Notes under the pieces: model-generated
The model's database searches: none
Told to the model about the DNA's origin: nothing
What the model saw: the letters and a program-made list of their open reading frames with translations, nothing else
Part shown: one piece after another, positions 53,978 through 63,145 of the stretch
Layout: each line of letters starts with the position of its first letter
Numbering within the stretch: the first letter of the stretch is position 1
Source: Altererythrobacter sp. ZODW24
GTDB taxonomy: Bacteria > Pseudomonadota > Alphaproteobacteria > Sphingomonadales > Sphingomonadaceae
Length of the DNA stretch: 64,000 nucleotides
Reading direction: 5' to 3'
NCBI RefSeq assembly: GCF_003344885.1
Contig: NZ_CP031155.1
Location: 2,012,001-2,076,000, forward strand
Translations under genes and position numbers: made by a program

Positions 53978-54733
53978 ATGACTAAACTCCAGAATAAGGT
54001 CGCTATCGTTACCGGCGGCAGCCGCGATATCGGACGCGCAGTTTCCATCGCTCTTGCAGCGCAGGGCGCATCGGTTGTGGTGAATTACCTCAACAATGAA
54101 GCAGCGGCGAAAGAAGTGCTGTCGGTAATCGAAGGCGCTGGCGGCAAGGGCATTATCGCGCGCGGCGACATGACTGTGCCCGGCGACGTGGATGCAGTGG
54201 TTGCTGCAACCCGCGACGCATTTGGTGATCAAATCAATGTGCTGGTCAACGTCACGGGCGGCATGGTCGCGCGCAAAACGCTTGACGAAATGGACTTCGA
54301 TTTCTTCGAGCATGTCATGCGTCTCAACATGACCTCCACCTTCCTTGCAACCAAGGCTGTAGTTCCGCACATGCCCGAAGGCAGCGCTATCGTGAACTTC
54401 GCCTCGCAGGCTGGCCGTGATGGCGGCGGACCGGGCGCGTCGGCCTATGCCACGTCCAAGGGCGCGGTGATGACCTTTACGCGTGGTATGGCGAAGGAGC
54501 TGGGACCCAAGGGGATCCGCGTAAACTCGCTTTGCCCGGGCATGATCGCGACCAGCTTCCACGACACCTTCACCAAGGATGAAGTGCGCAGCAATGTTGC
54601 TAACTCCACGCCGCTGCGCCGTCAGGGCAAAGCTGAAGAAACCGCCGATGCAGCGGTCTATCTGGCGTCGGACGAAGCGTCCTTCATCACGGGTGCCAAC
54701 ATCGACATCAACGGCGGCCTGGCCTTCTCCTGA
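53978..54733 (+). CDS. SDR-family DEH reductase (4-deoxy-L-erythro-5-hexoseulose uronate reductase), predicted
   Basis: A 251-residue short-chain dehydrogenase. The nucleotide motif is VTGGSRDIGRA (TGxxxGIG is the usual form; here D replaces G at the third of the four), the NNAG position reads NVTG, and the catalytic residues are N117, S143, Y157 and K161 (AYATSKGAV). Alginate-degrading Sphingomonas carry homologous DEH reductases that produce KDG with NAD(P)H, so the role follows from the operon position. Cofactor preference cannot be read safely. It lies 44 bases after the MFS gene. Confidence 0.85.
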   Translation: MTKLQNKVAIVTGGSRDIGRAVSIALAAQGASVVVNYLNNEAAAKEVLSVIEGAGGKGIIARGDMTVPGDVDAVVAATRDAFGDQINVLVNVTGGMVARKTLDEMDFDFFEHVMRLNMTSTFLATKAVVPHMPEGSAIVNFASQAGRDGGGPGASAYATSKGAVMTFTRGMAKELGPKGIRVNSLCPGMIATSFHDTFTKDEVRSNVANSTPLRRQGKAEETADAAVYLASDEASFITGANIDINGGLAFS

Positions 54734-54774
54734 TCTGAGATCCCGAGAAGCAATCGCAGAATTGAGAGCTTAGA

Positions 54775-55428
54775 ATGGCAAATGACATCGGAGCACAGTT
54801 AGCGGCAAAATTTGCTGCGGCACCGGTGGTGCCACTGATCGAAGCGAGTGATCCTGCTGTTGCGGTGCAGACTGCGAAGGCGTTGCAGGAAGGCGGCCTC
54901 GACGTTGTCGAGGTCGTCCTTCGCACTGATGCGGCGGTGGATTGCATGGCGGCAATCGTGGCTGAAACGTCGGGCATCATCGTCGGGGCGGGCACAGTCC
55001 TGACGGCTGATCAGGCACGCAATGTCGCCGACAGGGGCGCACAATTTATTGTGTCGCCCGGATTGGTCGATGAGGTTGCGCAGCTTTGCATCGCGGAAGA
55101 TCTGCCGTTCTATGGCGGAACAATGACCGCTGGTGAAGTGCAGCGCGCTTATGCGCTGGGCCTGCGCACGGTTAAATTCTTCCCCGCAAAACTGGCAGGC
55201 GGCGTGCCCATGTTGAAGGCATTCAGCTCGGTATTCCGAGAGATGCAATTCATGCCAACGGGCGGTGTTTCGGCGGGCAATCTGGCCGAGTTTCTGGCAT
55301 TGCCATCGGTCGTCGCATGCGGCGGTAGCTGGCTAACCCCGTCGGCTGCAATCGAAGCTGGCAACTACGCGGAAATCACGAAATTAGCGCGCGAGGCAGT
55401 CGAAATCGCCCGCAGCGCACGACAATAA
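54775..55428 (+). CDS. eda: KDPG aldolase (2-dehydro-3-deoxyphosphogluconate aldolase)
   Basis: Cleaves KDPG into pyruvate and glyceraldehyde-3-phosphate, the last step of alginate breakdown. The 217-residue class I aldolase has the Schiff-base lysine in [10 protein letters not shown] (about K134) and the general base glutamate in VVEVVLRT (E46), plus [12 protein letters not shown] near the C-terminus. The substrate loop is [10 protein letters not shown] where PGVATPSE is usual, so the active-site surroundings differ a little from the enteric form. ATG at 54775 follows GAGAG. It follows the SDR gene and precedes KDG kinase. Confidence 0.94.
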   Translation: MANDIGAQLAAKFAAAPVVPLIEASDPAVAVQTAKALQEGGLDVVEVVLRTDAAVDCMAAIVAETSGIIVGAGTVLTADQARNVADRGAQFIVSPGLVDEVAQLCIAEDLPFYGGTMTAGEVQRAYALGLRTVKFFPAKLAGGVPMLKAFSSVFREMQFMPTGGVSAGNLAEFLALPSVVACGGSWLTPSAAIEAGNYAEITKLAREAVEIARSARQ

Positions 55429-55439
55429 AGGAATTATGC

Positions 55440-56471
55440 ATGGCAGAGTTTTTGTCATTTGGTGAAATCATGTTGCGCCTCAAAACACCGGGGCATGAAC
55501 GGTTCTTCCAGTCGCCAGGATTTGAAGCGACATTCGGCGGTGGTGAGGCCAATGTTGCCGTTGCCTTGAGCAATTACGGACTGTCTTCCGGTTTTATCTC
55601 GGCACTGCCGGACAATGACGTTGGCGCCTCTGCCATCGGCGAACTTCGCCGCTTTGGCGTCGATACTGCCCATGTCCGTCGCTCTGGCGACCGTGTCGGC
55701 ATTTACTTCCTTGAAACTGGGGCCAACCAGCGCCCATCGAAAGTCATTTACGACCGCGCCCATTCCGCGATCAGCGAATGTCAAATTGGTGACTTCGATT
55801 GGGAAAGCATCTTCAAGGGCGCGAAGTGGCTGCACATTACGGGCATCACCCCGGCGCTCACGCAGGAATCCGCTGACCTTTCCATCGAATGTGTGAAAGC
55901 TGCGAAGGCAGCGGGCGTGACCGTTTCCTGCGATTTCAATTATCGCGGCAAGCTGTGGAAATACGGTAAGACCGCGCCCGAGGTGATGTCCGAACTGGTC
56001 AAATATGTCGATGTCGGAATTGCCAACGAAGAAGACTGCCAGAAATCGCTTGGCATCAGTGTTGATGTCGACGTCGAAACCGGCGAGCTCGACACCAAGA
56101 AGTATGAGGCTTTGTCGGAGAAAGTTCTGGAGCTCTATCCGGACATGTCGACCATCGCGATCACACTGCGCGAAAGCCACAGCGCCGATCGCAATGGCTG
56201 GTCCGCCTGTCTGCGCGACCGGGAGCAGGGCTTCAAGCTGTCCAAGCATTACGAGCTAACCGATATTGTCGACCGTGTTGGCGGCGGTGACAGTTTCGCG
56301 TCAGCCTTCATCTACGGCATGAACGCTTATGAAGACCGCCAGCAATCGCTTGAATTTGCTGTGGCTGCGAGTTGCCTCAAGCACTCCATTTTGGGCGATT
56401 TCAACCGCGTGAATGTGAAGGAAGTCGAAGGCCTGATGGGCGGCGACGGGTCGGGCCGCGTGCAACGCTAG
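55440..56471 (+). CDS. kdgK: 2-dehydro-3-deoxygluconokinase (KDG kinase), PfkB family
   Basis: Phosphorylates KDG to KDPG. The 343-residue PfkB kinase has the N-terminal [15 protein letters not shown] and the C-terminal signature [13 protein letters not shown], in which D284 is the catalytic base (DTxGAGD pattern in the family). It is somewhat longer than many KDG kinases owing to a linker around residues 205-225. It is the last gene of the alginate run, 11 bases after eda, and a strong hairpin follows. Confidence 0.93.
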   Translation: MAEFLSFGEIMLRLKTPGHERFFQSPGFEATFGGGEANVAVALSNYGLSSGFISALPDNDVGASAIGELRRFGVDTAHVRRSGDRVGIYFLETGANQRPSKVIYDRAHSAISECQIGDFDWESIFKGAKWLHITGITPALTQESADLSIECVKAAKAAGVTVSCDFNYRGKLWKYGKTAPEVMSELVKYVDVGIANEEDCQKSLGISVDVDVETGELDTKKYEALSEKVLELYPDMSTIAITLRESHSADRNGWSACLRDREQGFKLSKHYELTDIVDRVGGGDSFASAFIYGMNAYEDRQQSLEFAVAASCLKHSILGDFNRVNVKEVEGLMGGDGSGRVQR

Positions 56472-56486
56472 AATTGTCACTATCAT

Positions 56487-56518
56487 GCGAAGCGGTAAGT
56501 CCTGACTTGCCGCTTCGC
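56487..56518 (+). terminator. Long hairpin ending the alginate operon
   Basis: GCGAAGCGGTAAGTC (56487-56501) is complementary to GACTTGCCGCTTCGC (56504-56518), 15 pairs with one G-U wobble. No T-run follows, so it may act as a Rho-assisted terminator or 3' stabiliser. Confidence 0.6.
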
Positions 56519-56541
56519 CATGCCGCCCTTAGGGCGATTAC

Positions 56542-57417
56542 ATGACAGATAAAAAAGAAGATCACGAGCTGAGCCATCGCCGCTTTTATCCGGCAGAAGT
56601 CGAAGCCAAAACCGCCAAGTCGGCACCTCACGAAACCCCGCAAACCCAGCACCCGGCCTATAAGCTGGCGTTCCAAGACGTTGACTTCATGCTGCGCGAG
56701 GAATTGCGCCCGGTCCGCTTCCAGCTGGAATTGCTCAAGCCCGAAATGCTGCTTGACGAAGCAGGCGTTGGCTCGACGCTGGTCATGTATGGTTCGGCGC
56801 GCATTCCTTCACCGGAAGAGGCCGAAGCCAAGGTCGCAAACGCCACGCCCGAGAACAAGGCTGTGGCCGAGCGCCTCGCGGCGAAAGCAAAGTATTACGA
56901 AGAAGCCCGCAAGCTCGCTCGCATGGTTAGCGAGAAATCACTGATCGAAGACGGTAAGCGCCAGTTCGTCGTCTGTTCCGGCGGCGGCCCGTCAATCATG
57001 GAAGCGGCCAATCGCGGCGCGTCGGATGCCGGAGCCGAGTCCATCGGCCTCAACATCATCCTGCCGCATGAGCAGGCGCCCAATTCCTATGTGACGCCGT
57101 ATCTGTCGCTCAACTTCCACTATTTCGCATTGCGCAAAATGCACTTCCTGCTGCGCGCGCGCGCCGTGGCAGTGTTCCCGGGCGGCTTCGGCACATTTGA
57201 CGAGTTCTTCGAGTTGCTCACTTTAATCCAAACCGGCAAGATGAAGCCGATCCCGATCGTGCTGTTCGGCAAGGATTTCTGGACCAAGATTATCGACTTC
57301 GAAGCGCTAGCCGACGAAGGTACGATCAATCACGACGATCTCAAACTGTTCCAATGGTGTGAGACTGCTGACGAAGCATGGGCCTGCATTTCGAAATTCT
57401 ACGAACTCGACGATTAG
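56542..57417 (+). CDS. LOG-family phosphoribohydrolase (TIGR00730 type)
   Basis: A 291-residue protein with the LOG motif FPGGFGTFDEFFE and the paired CSGGGPSIMEAANRGA loop, as in cytokinin riboside 5'-monophosphate phosphoribohydrolases; in bacteria the likely reaction is hydrolysis of nucleoside monophosphates such as AMP or pyrimidine forms. It has an N-terminal extension of about 75 residues with basic and Gln/His-rich parts, longer than short LOG proteins. It is convergent with thiD (7-base gap) and probably independent of the alginate genes. Confidence 0.88.
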   Translation: MTDKKEDHELSHRRFYPAEVEAKTAKSAPHETPQTQHPAYKLAFQDVDFMLREELRPVRFQLELLKPEMLLDEAGVGSTLVMYGSARIPSPEEAEAKVANATPENKAVAERLAAKAKYYEEARKLARMVSEKSLIEDGKRQFVVCSGGGPSIMEAANRGASDAGAESIGLNIILPHEQAPNSYVTPYLSLNFHYFALRKMHFLLRARAVAVFPGGFGTFDEFFELLTLIQTGKMKPIPIVLFGKDFWTKIIDFEALADEGTINHDDLKLFQWCETADEAWACISKFYELDD

Positions 57418-57424
57418 CTCGGGC

Positions 57425-58243
57425 TCAAAACCTCACAGACTGATGGCCGAGTGGGCCGGAGCCTTCACCGAAGCCCGGCGCGTTTTCGATGGCTTTGTAG
57501 ATGAATTTTCGCGCGAGGCGGATCGAATGTTCGACGCTCTGGCCGTGGCCTAGCACTGTAGCGATGGCACTCGATAATGTGCAACCGGTTCCATGCGTAT
57601 GGCGGGTTTCGATCCGCTGGTGTTCGAACCCCACAGCGCGCGGTTCTGGAGTGACGAGCAGGTCGTAGATCCGTTCGCCTTCAGCGTGCCCGCCTTTAGC
57701 CAGAACATCACAGTCATGCTGCTCCGATAGCGCTTGCGCGGCCTTGAACATCGCCTTGTGGTCGTCTTCAGCAAGGTTCGCCTCATCAGTGCTCGTAAGC
57801 GCTGCAAGTTCGGGCAGGTTGGGTGTGATCAGCGTCGCCATGCCCATTAACCGGCGAAATCCGCTAATGGTGGCGTCATCGGCCAAGACCGCGCCGCTGG
57901 TTGCCACCATGACCGGATCGAACACGATCGGCACTTCGAACCATTGCAGGCGATCTGCCACCAAGTCGGCGATTGCAGGCGAGCCGAGCATACCAATTTT
58001 AATCGCGTCGACCCCGATGTCTTCGATGCAAGCTGCGATTTGCTGGTCGACCAGATCGGGTGACATTGCCTCCACCGCCATAACGCCAGTAGAATTCTGC
58101 GCTGTGACCGCTGTTATGGCAGTCATGGCATACCCGCCGAGCATAGTGATGGTCTTGATATCGGCCTGGATGCCTGCGCCACCAGAGCTGTCCGATCCCG
58201 CTATGGAAAGAATGCGGGGGGGCTTCTTGGGGGTGTCTGTCAC
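57425..58243 (-). CDS. thiD: Hydroxymethylpyrimidine/phosphomethylpyrimidine kinase
   Basis: Phosphorylates HMP and HMP-phosphate in thiamine synthesis. The 272-residue ribokinase-fold protein begins SIAGSDSSGGAGIQADIKTI, has VFDPVMVATSGAVL in the middle and the anion-hole/catalytic GTGCTLSSAIAT near the C-terminus. No TPP riboswitch was seen upstream. Its ATG overlaps the stop of the DUF1272 gene (ATGA), placing it last in a glmM-DUF1272-thiD operon, an unusual setting for a thiamine gene. Confidence 0.95.
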   Translation of the reverse strand: MTDTPKKPPRILSIAGSDSSGGAGIQADIKTITMLGGYAMTAITAVTAQNSTGVMAVEAMSPDLVDQQIAACIEDIGVDAIKIGMLGSPAIADLVADRLQWFEVPIVFDPVMVATSGAVLADDATISGFRRLMGMATLITPNLPELAALTSTDEANLAEDDHKAMFKAAQALSEQHDCDVLAKGGHAEGERIYDLLVTPEPRAVGFEHQRIETRHTHGTGCTLSSAIATVLGHGQSVEHSIRLARKFIYKAIENAPGFGEGSGPLGHQSVRF

Positions 58244-58464
58244 GGTTTGAATGTGCGCTCTTGTGATGCTGGAAACTTTGCGAGGGCTGGGCCGCTGCGG
58301 AGCGGGCGGGGCAGCAGTTTACCGCCGCAATTGGGGCAATTGGCGTCCATGCTCTCGGTACAAGGGGTACAGAAACTGCATTCAAAACTGCAGATATGTG
58401 CGCCGGCCAAGTCGGCGGGGAGATCGGTGCCGCAGCGTTCGCAATCGGGCTTCATGGTCAGCAT
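58240..58464 (-). CDS. DUF1272 zinc-ribbon-type protein
   Basis: A 74-residue protein with eight cysteines in pairs: CERCG, CSFECSFCTPC and CPNCGG, the DUF1272 layout, which suggests two structural zinc sites. Function is unknown. ATG at 58464 shares one base with the glmM stop (TGATG), so it is translated in coupling with glmM, and its stop overlaps the thiD start. Confidence 0.88.
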   Translation of the reverse strand: MLTMKPDCERCGTDLPADLAGAHICSFECSFCTPCTESMDANCPNCGGKLLPRPLRSGPALAKFPASQERTFKP

Positions 58465-59801
58465 CAAACTGCTTCCTCGACTGCCTTACAGATGCGGTCG
58501 ACCACCTCATGCACCTGCGCCTCGTCATCCCCCTCAGCCATCACGCGAATGACGGGTTCAGTGCCGGACGGGCGGATGACCAAGCGGCCCTTGCCCTTCA
58601 GCTCTGCTTCCGCGCCAACGATACAGGCGATGACATCCGGGTTTTCCAGCGGAGCGCCGCCGGAGTAGCGCACGTTCTTGAGCAGCTGCGGTACAGGGTC
58701 AAACACATGCAATACTTCGCTTGCGGGTTTGCCGATACGCACGAGAGCGGACAGAACCTGCAGCGCGGCGACTGTGCCGTCTCCCGTTGTGCCGTAATCC
58801 AGCAGGATCATATGGCCCGATTGTTCGCCGCCGACATTGAAGCCGCCTGCGCGCATCCGTTCCAGCACATGGCGGTCACCCACCTTGGTGCGTTCCAACC
58901 GGAGACCATTTTCGATCAGATAACGCTCAAGGCCGAGGTTGGACATGACCGTTGCGACGATCCCGCTGCCCTTAAGCTGACCGCGCATTGCCCGCCGAGT
59001 GGCGATCAAGGCCATCAACTGGTCGCCGTCTACCGTCTGGCCTTTCTCATCGACCACGATCAGCCGGTCGGCATCCCCATCGAGCGCGATACCGATATGA
59101 GCGCCGGTTTCGACCACTTTGGCCTTGAGCGCGTCGAGTGAGGTCGAACCGACATCCTTGTTGATGTTGGTGCCATTGGGCTCGGTGCCGATGGTGATGA
59201 TTTCTGCGCCGAGTTCCCAGATCGCGGAAGGCGCGACCTGATAGGCAGCGCCATTAGCGCAATCGACCACGACTTTGAGGCTGTCGAAACGGACCTCCTC
59301 GGCAACTGCTTGTTTGATCGCGTGGATATAGCGGCCACGGGCGTCGTCAATTCGGCGGGCACGGCCGACTGCTTCGGCGGGCGCGAGCTCGATCGGACCG
59401 TCCAATGCAGCCTCGATCGCGATTTCATCCTCGTCGGAGAGCTTGAAGCCGTCAGGCCCAAACAGCTTGATACCATTGTCGGCATAGGGATTATGGCTGG
59501 CCGAGATCATTACGCCTAGGTCAGCGCGCATCTCGCGGGTGAGCAAGGCCACCGCCGGTGTGGGCAATGGGCCCGTCATGATTACATCCATGCCAACGCT
59601 GGTGAAGCCTGCGACAAGCGCACTTTCCATCATATAGCCGGACAGGCGCGTGTCCTTGCCAATCACGACGCGGTGGCGGTGATCGCCGCGCAGGAAATGA
59701 CGGCCAGCGGTCTGCCCAACACGCATCGCAATGTCAGGCGTCATCACGCCCTCATTAGTGCGGCCGCGAATGCCGTCCGTGCCAAAATATTTACGCGTCA
59801 T
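58464..59801 (-). CDS. glmM: Phosphoglucosamine mutase
   Basis: Interconverts glucosamine-6-phosphate and glucosamine-1-phosphate for UDP-GlcNAc, and so for peptidoglycan and LPS. The 445-residue protein has the phosphoserine loop [14 protein letters not shown] (S102), the metal loop [14 protein letters not shown] and the substrate loop [10 protein letters not shown], with [13 protein letters not shown] near the end. ATG at 59801 ([13 protein letters not shown]) is clearly right; a more upstream ATG adds seven residues. It heads the operon glmM-DUF1272-thiD. Confidence 0.96.
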   Translation of the reverse strand: MTRKYFGTDGIRGRTNEGVMTPDIAMRVGQTAGRHFLRGDHRHRVVIGKDTRLSGYMMESALVAGFTSVGMDVIMTGPLPTPAVALLTREMRADLGVMISASHNPYADNGIKLFGPDGFKLSDEDEIAIEAALDGPIELAPAEAVGRARRIDDARGRYIHAIKQAVAEEVRFDSLKVVVDCANGAAYQVAPSAIWELGAEIITIGTEPNGTNINKDVGSTSLDALKAKVVETGAHIGIALDGDADRLIVVDEKGQTVDGDQLMALIATRRAMRGQLKGSGIVATVMSNLGLERYLIENGLRLERTKVGDRHVLERMRAGGFNVGGEQSGHMILLDYGTTGDGTVAALQVLSALVRIGKPASEVLHVFDPVPQLLKNVRYSGGAPLENPDVIACIVGAEAELKGKGRLVIRPSGTEPVIRVMAEGDDEAQVHEVVDRICKAVEEAV

Positions 59802-59884
59802 GGAAATGCCTTGTGATGCCATTCGTTTCGCGGATTGCCTTGCCGCGTGTCGGCGCTAATGTCACGTCCAGTTAGGGGATTACG

Positions 59885-61174
59885 ATGGACGACGTGAAGC
59901 AGGCCGACCGGAGTTTGGTGGCGCTAAAGCTTCCGGCTGGCTGGACGCTCACAGGACTGGTCGCAGGCCTTGCATTGGGTCTGATACTGGCAGGCACCGC
60001 TGCGATGGAGCCAGTGTTGGCCGTCGCGCAGCCCGTCGGCAAATTGTGGCTGCGCGCGCTTCAAATGACGATTATTCCGCTGGTCGCCGCTTTGCTAGTC
60101 ATGGGTATTTCGCAAATGCTCGACACAGCAAGGGCCGGCCAAGCCGCTCGCCGCACGCTCGGTTGGATATTCGGTGTGCTGATCTTCAGTGGGATCGCTT
60201 CGGTAATCGCTATGCCTGCTTTGCTGGAGGCATTCCCGATTCCTGCGTCAGCAGTTGGCGTGCTTGGTGCCGAGGAAGTCGGTGAGCAGGTCGTACCGCC
60301 GATTGGGGATTTCATTGCTTCGTTGGTCGCGCCCAATATCGTCGCCGCAGCCGCTGAAACGGCGATGCTGCCGCTGGTGATCTTCTTTGTCCTGTTTGCA
60401 GTGGCGATTTCACGCATTGCGCCGGGTCAGCGCGAAATCTTGCTCGGCTTCTTCCACGCACTCGGCAATGCAATGCTGGTGATTATAGGCTGGGTCCTGT
60501 GGGCTGCACCGGTTGGCGTATTCGCGCTCGCCATCGGAGTGGCGGCGCAAAGCGGGGGCGGGGCAATCGCCGCGTTAGGGCACTACATCCTGACCGTTTC
60601 AGCGATGGGCGGCATTGTGCTGATAGCGGCCTATGTGCTGGCGGCGGTCGCGGGCAGGCAGAACCCGGTCAAATTCTTCCGCTCGATGATCCCGGCACAG
60701 GCCGTTGCGCTCTCGACGCAAAGCTCGCTCGCGAGCCTTCCGGCCATGCTCGACAGTGCAAGGCGGCTCGGCCTACGCGAGACTACCGCCGATTTTGTCC
60801 TTCCGCTGGCCGTGGCGATTTTCCGCGCGACCAGCCCGGCGATGAACCTCGCGGTGGCAATCTATGTTGCCTATCTGACCGGCGTTGAGCTGTCTCCGCA
60901 GACCCTGGCGGTCGGTATTGCAGTGGCTTTGATAATCAGCATAGGTTCGGTCAGCCTGCCCGGATCGATCAGTTTCGTCGTATCCATTGGCCCTATCGCG
61001 CTTGCAATGGGCGTTCCGATTGAGGCGCTTGCGTTGCTCGTGGCGGTTGAGATGTTGCCCGATATTATGCGCACAGTGGCCAATGTGACTATGAATGTAG
61101 CGGTCACTAGCGCAGTCGATCAGAGCGGCGGCACAGAGGGAGCCATGAAAAAGACGCCTGACATGCAACTCTAA
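59885..61174 (+). CDS. Dicarboxylate/amino acid:cation symporter (SDF/DAACS family)
   Basis: A 429-residue inner-membrane symporter with about eight helices and two hairpin loops. Landmarks are LQMTIIPLVAALLVMGISQM, the Ser-rich hairpin VALSTQSSLASLPAMLDSAR, and IFRATSPAMNLAVAIYVAYL. It should couple Na+ or H+ to uptake of C4-dicarboxylates or acidic amino acids; the exact substrate is uncertain. It is divergent from glmM and upstream of sodB. Confidence 0.88.
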   Translation: MDDVKQADRSLVALKLPAGWTLTGLVAGLALGLILAGTAAMEPVLAVAQPVGKLWLRALQMTIIPLVAALLVMGISQMLDTARAGQAARRTLGWIFGVLIFSGIASVIAMPALLEAFPIPASAVGVLGAEEVGEQVVPPIGDFIASLVAPNIVAAAAETAMLPLVIFFVLFAVAISRIAPGQREILLGFFHALGNAMLVIIGWVLWAAPVGVFALAIGVAAQSGGGAIAALGHYILTVSAMGGIVLIAAYVLAAVAGRQNPVKFFRSMIPAQAVALSTQSSLASLPAMLDSARRLGLRETTADFVLPLAVAIFRATSPAMNLAVAIYVAYLTGVELSPQTLAVGIAVALIISIGSVSLPGSISFVVSIGPIALAMGVPIEALALLVAVEMLPDIMRTVANVTMNVAVTSAVDQSGGTEGAMKKTPDMQL

Positions 61175-61233
61175 AGCTGTAGAAGCGTTATTAGACAGTA
61201 ACCGTTCCACTCACACAAAATCACGGAGTTCCC

Positions 61234-61845
61234 ATGTCCTTCAAACTGATCGACCTGCCCTATGCTGATGACGCGCTTGCGCCAGCGATTTCTGCCGAAA
61301 CGCTCTCGTTTCACCACGGCAAGCACCACAATGCTTATGTGACCAAAACCAGTGACGCGATTGCGGGCACCGACCATGCCGACAAGTCGCTCGAAGAAGT
61401 GATTGTTGCTTCGCGTGGAAGTAACCAAGGCCTGTTCAATAATTCGGCTCAAAGCTGGAACCACGGCTTCTATTGGCATTCACTTTCTGGTGATGCGCAG
61501 ACGCCATCGGGCGATCTCGCGGCTAAGATCGACGAAGCATTCGGTTCGCTTGACGCGCTGAAGGAAGCGCTGGCTAGCAGAGGCTTGGGCCATTTCGCGT
61601 CAGGCTGGGTTTGGCTGGCGGAGAAGGGCGGCAAGCTCTCTATCGAAGAAACGCATGACGGCGACACGCTGGCTGACAGCGGCTTCAACCCGCTGCTGAC
61701 GATCGATGTGTGGGAGCACGCCTATTACCTCGATCACCAGAATGCACGTCCGGCGTATCTCAAGGCTGTGATCGACAATAACCTCAACTGGGCCTTCGCG
61801 GCTGAAAATCTCGCGCGCGGTTCAGCTTGGACTTATCCTGCATAA
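61234..61845 (+). CDS. sodB: Superoxide dismutase, iron type
   Basis: Dismutates superoxide to oxygen and hydrogen peroxide. The 203-residue protein has metal ligands H27, H77 (AQSWNHGFYW), D158 and H162 (IDVWEHAYYLDHQN). Q73 precedes the WNH motif, the position used by iron enzymes, so it is probably Fe-SOD (cambialistic use of Mn cannot be excluded). There is no signal peptide, so it is cytosolic. It is followed by a strong terminator. Confidence 0.95.
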   Translation: MSFKLIDLPYADDALAPAISAETLSFHHGKHHNAYVTKTSDAIAGTDHADKSLEEVIVASRGSNQGLFNNSAQSWNHGFYWHSLSGDAQTPSGDLAAKIDEAFGSLDALKEALASRGLGHFASGWVWLAEKGGKLSIEETHDGDTLADSGFNPLLTIDVWEHAYYLDHQNARPAYLKAVIDNNLNWAFAAENLARGSAWTYPA

Positions 61846-61871
61846 TTCGTAGCACTAGAGACAAAAGAATG

Positions 61872-61903
61872 GCCCGTTCTGCATATCGCAGGGCGGGCTT
61901 TTT
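61872..61903. terminator. Intrinsic terminator after sodB
   Basis: GCCCGTTCTGC (61872-61882) pairs with GCAGGGCGGGC (61888-61898) with two wobbles, followed by TTTTTC. It terminates sodB; on the minus strand it lies just beyond the end of the permease gene. Confidence 0.88.
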
Positions 61904-61908
61904 CTTTG

Positions 61909-63081
61909 CTAGATGTCGGAGACGGGCTTCGCCGGTTCGCCCATTTCCATCAGGTTCTTCGCCCATAAGGGTTCGCCAAAGATAAAGCCGATCAAGTTCG
62001 GCCTGCCAACATGGTCGAAGAAAGCCGTCAGCGTCAGCAGGATTGGAACTGACAGCAGCGCACCGGCAACGCCCCAGATCCATGAGAAGTAGCTGAGCGC
62101 CAGCAGGATCAGCACAGGGTTCATCGTGAAGCGTGCGCCCAAGATGGAGGGCGTAACCACATTGGATTCCACCGTGTGAAGGCCAAGATAGGCCGCGGCG
62201 GGGATCAGCCCCAAGATAACTGTTTCCGACGTGCCGATGCCAAATAGGGCCAGCAGCGCGACCATCGCTAGCGGGCCGATATATGGCAGGAAATTGAGGA
62301 TCATTGCGAGGCCGCCCCACATAACCGGCGCGTCTACTCCCATCAGCCATGCGCCCGTGGCGACAATCACGCCCACGCCTGCATTGATCAGGCCGACGGT
62401 GAAAATATAGGCTGCCACCCGGTCCTGTATTTCGCGCATCACCCGCGCAGCCTTGACGCTGGTACCAAAGTCAGAGCGATCAAGCAGTAGTTTACGGCGC
62501 AGACGCACCCGGGATTCGATCATGAAGAAGGTCATCAAGAATGTGAGCAGCGTTTCGAGAACCACGCTCGGTGTTGCGAAAGCCAGTTGCTCGATGACCG
62601 ACGGGCCAGCTAAGATAACCTCCTGCCCTCCTGTTTGGCCCAGACTGCGGGCTAGCTGTTCGTTCAGCTCTGCTACCCACATGAACTGATCACGAAGTTC
62701 GGAAAATCGCTCTCCGACCCGGTTTGCCATTGCGGGCAATTGGTCAAACAAAGCGACAGCTGGTTGCATAATCAGTGCCAGCGCGAGCAGCACTACGGCA
62801 AAGAAACTGGCCAGTGCGATCAGTGAGGCAAGCACATTGGGCAGGCCCCATTCTGACAGCCTATCCGCAAGCGGTGAGAGGATTACCGTCAGGATCAAGG
62901 CGGCGACCAGCGGCAGGAACACCACCGATCCTATGGAAAGCACAAAGGGCAGGGCAAGAAACAAGCCTGCGCCCAGCAGCAGCACCAGCGCAGATATCAA
63001 GCGCAATTCCTGTTCCGCAAATGCGGCCCGGCGGCTTACCGGCGGTGCAGGAACAGAATTGCTATCTGGAAGCTCGCTCAT
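61909..63081 (-). CDS. AI-2E family (PerM-type) membrane permease
   Basis: A 390-residue membrane protein with about eight helices. Family signatures are PFVLSIGSVVFLPLVAALIL near the start, the cytoplasmic middle part with ARVMREIQDRVAAYIFTVGL, and the conserved C-terminal LNFLPYIGPLAMVAL and HTVESNVVTPSILGARFTMN. The family includes exporters of autoinducer-2 and Na+/H+ antiporters, so the substrate is open. It is downstream of ecfG on the same strand, 65 bases away; co-transcription is possible. Confidence 0.88.
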   Translation of the reverse strand: MSELPDSNSVPAPPVSRRAAFAEQELRLISALVLLLGAGLFLALPFVLSIGSVVFLPLVAALILTVILSPLADRLSEWGLPNVLASLIALASFFAVVLLALALIMQPAVALFDQLPAMANRVGERFSELRDQFMWVAELNEQLARSLGQTGGQEVILAGPSVIEQLAFATPSVVLETLLTFLMTFFMIESRVRLRRKLLLDRSDFGTSVKAARVMREIQDRVAAYIFTVGLINAGVGVIVATGAWLMGVDAPVMWGGLAMILNFLPYIGPLAMVALLALFGIGTSETVILGLIPAAAYLGLHTVESNVVTPSILGARFTMNPVLILLALSYFSWIWGVAGALLSVPILLTLTAFFDHVGRPNLIGFIFGEPLWAKNLMEMGEPAKPVSDI

Positions 63082-63145
63082 CGCTGATAATTGGCGCGGT
63101 TGGCCGTGACTGGCAAGCGCAAGCTTGCGCCATCACCCAAAGCGC

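Noticed and set aside
55455-56249. A minus-strand frame opposite KDG kinase.
   Set aside because: The PfkB motifs on the plus strand are intact and in an operon; the opposite frame has none.
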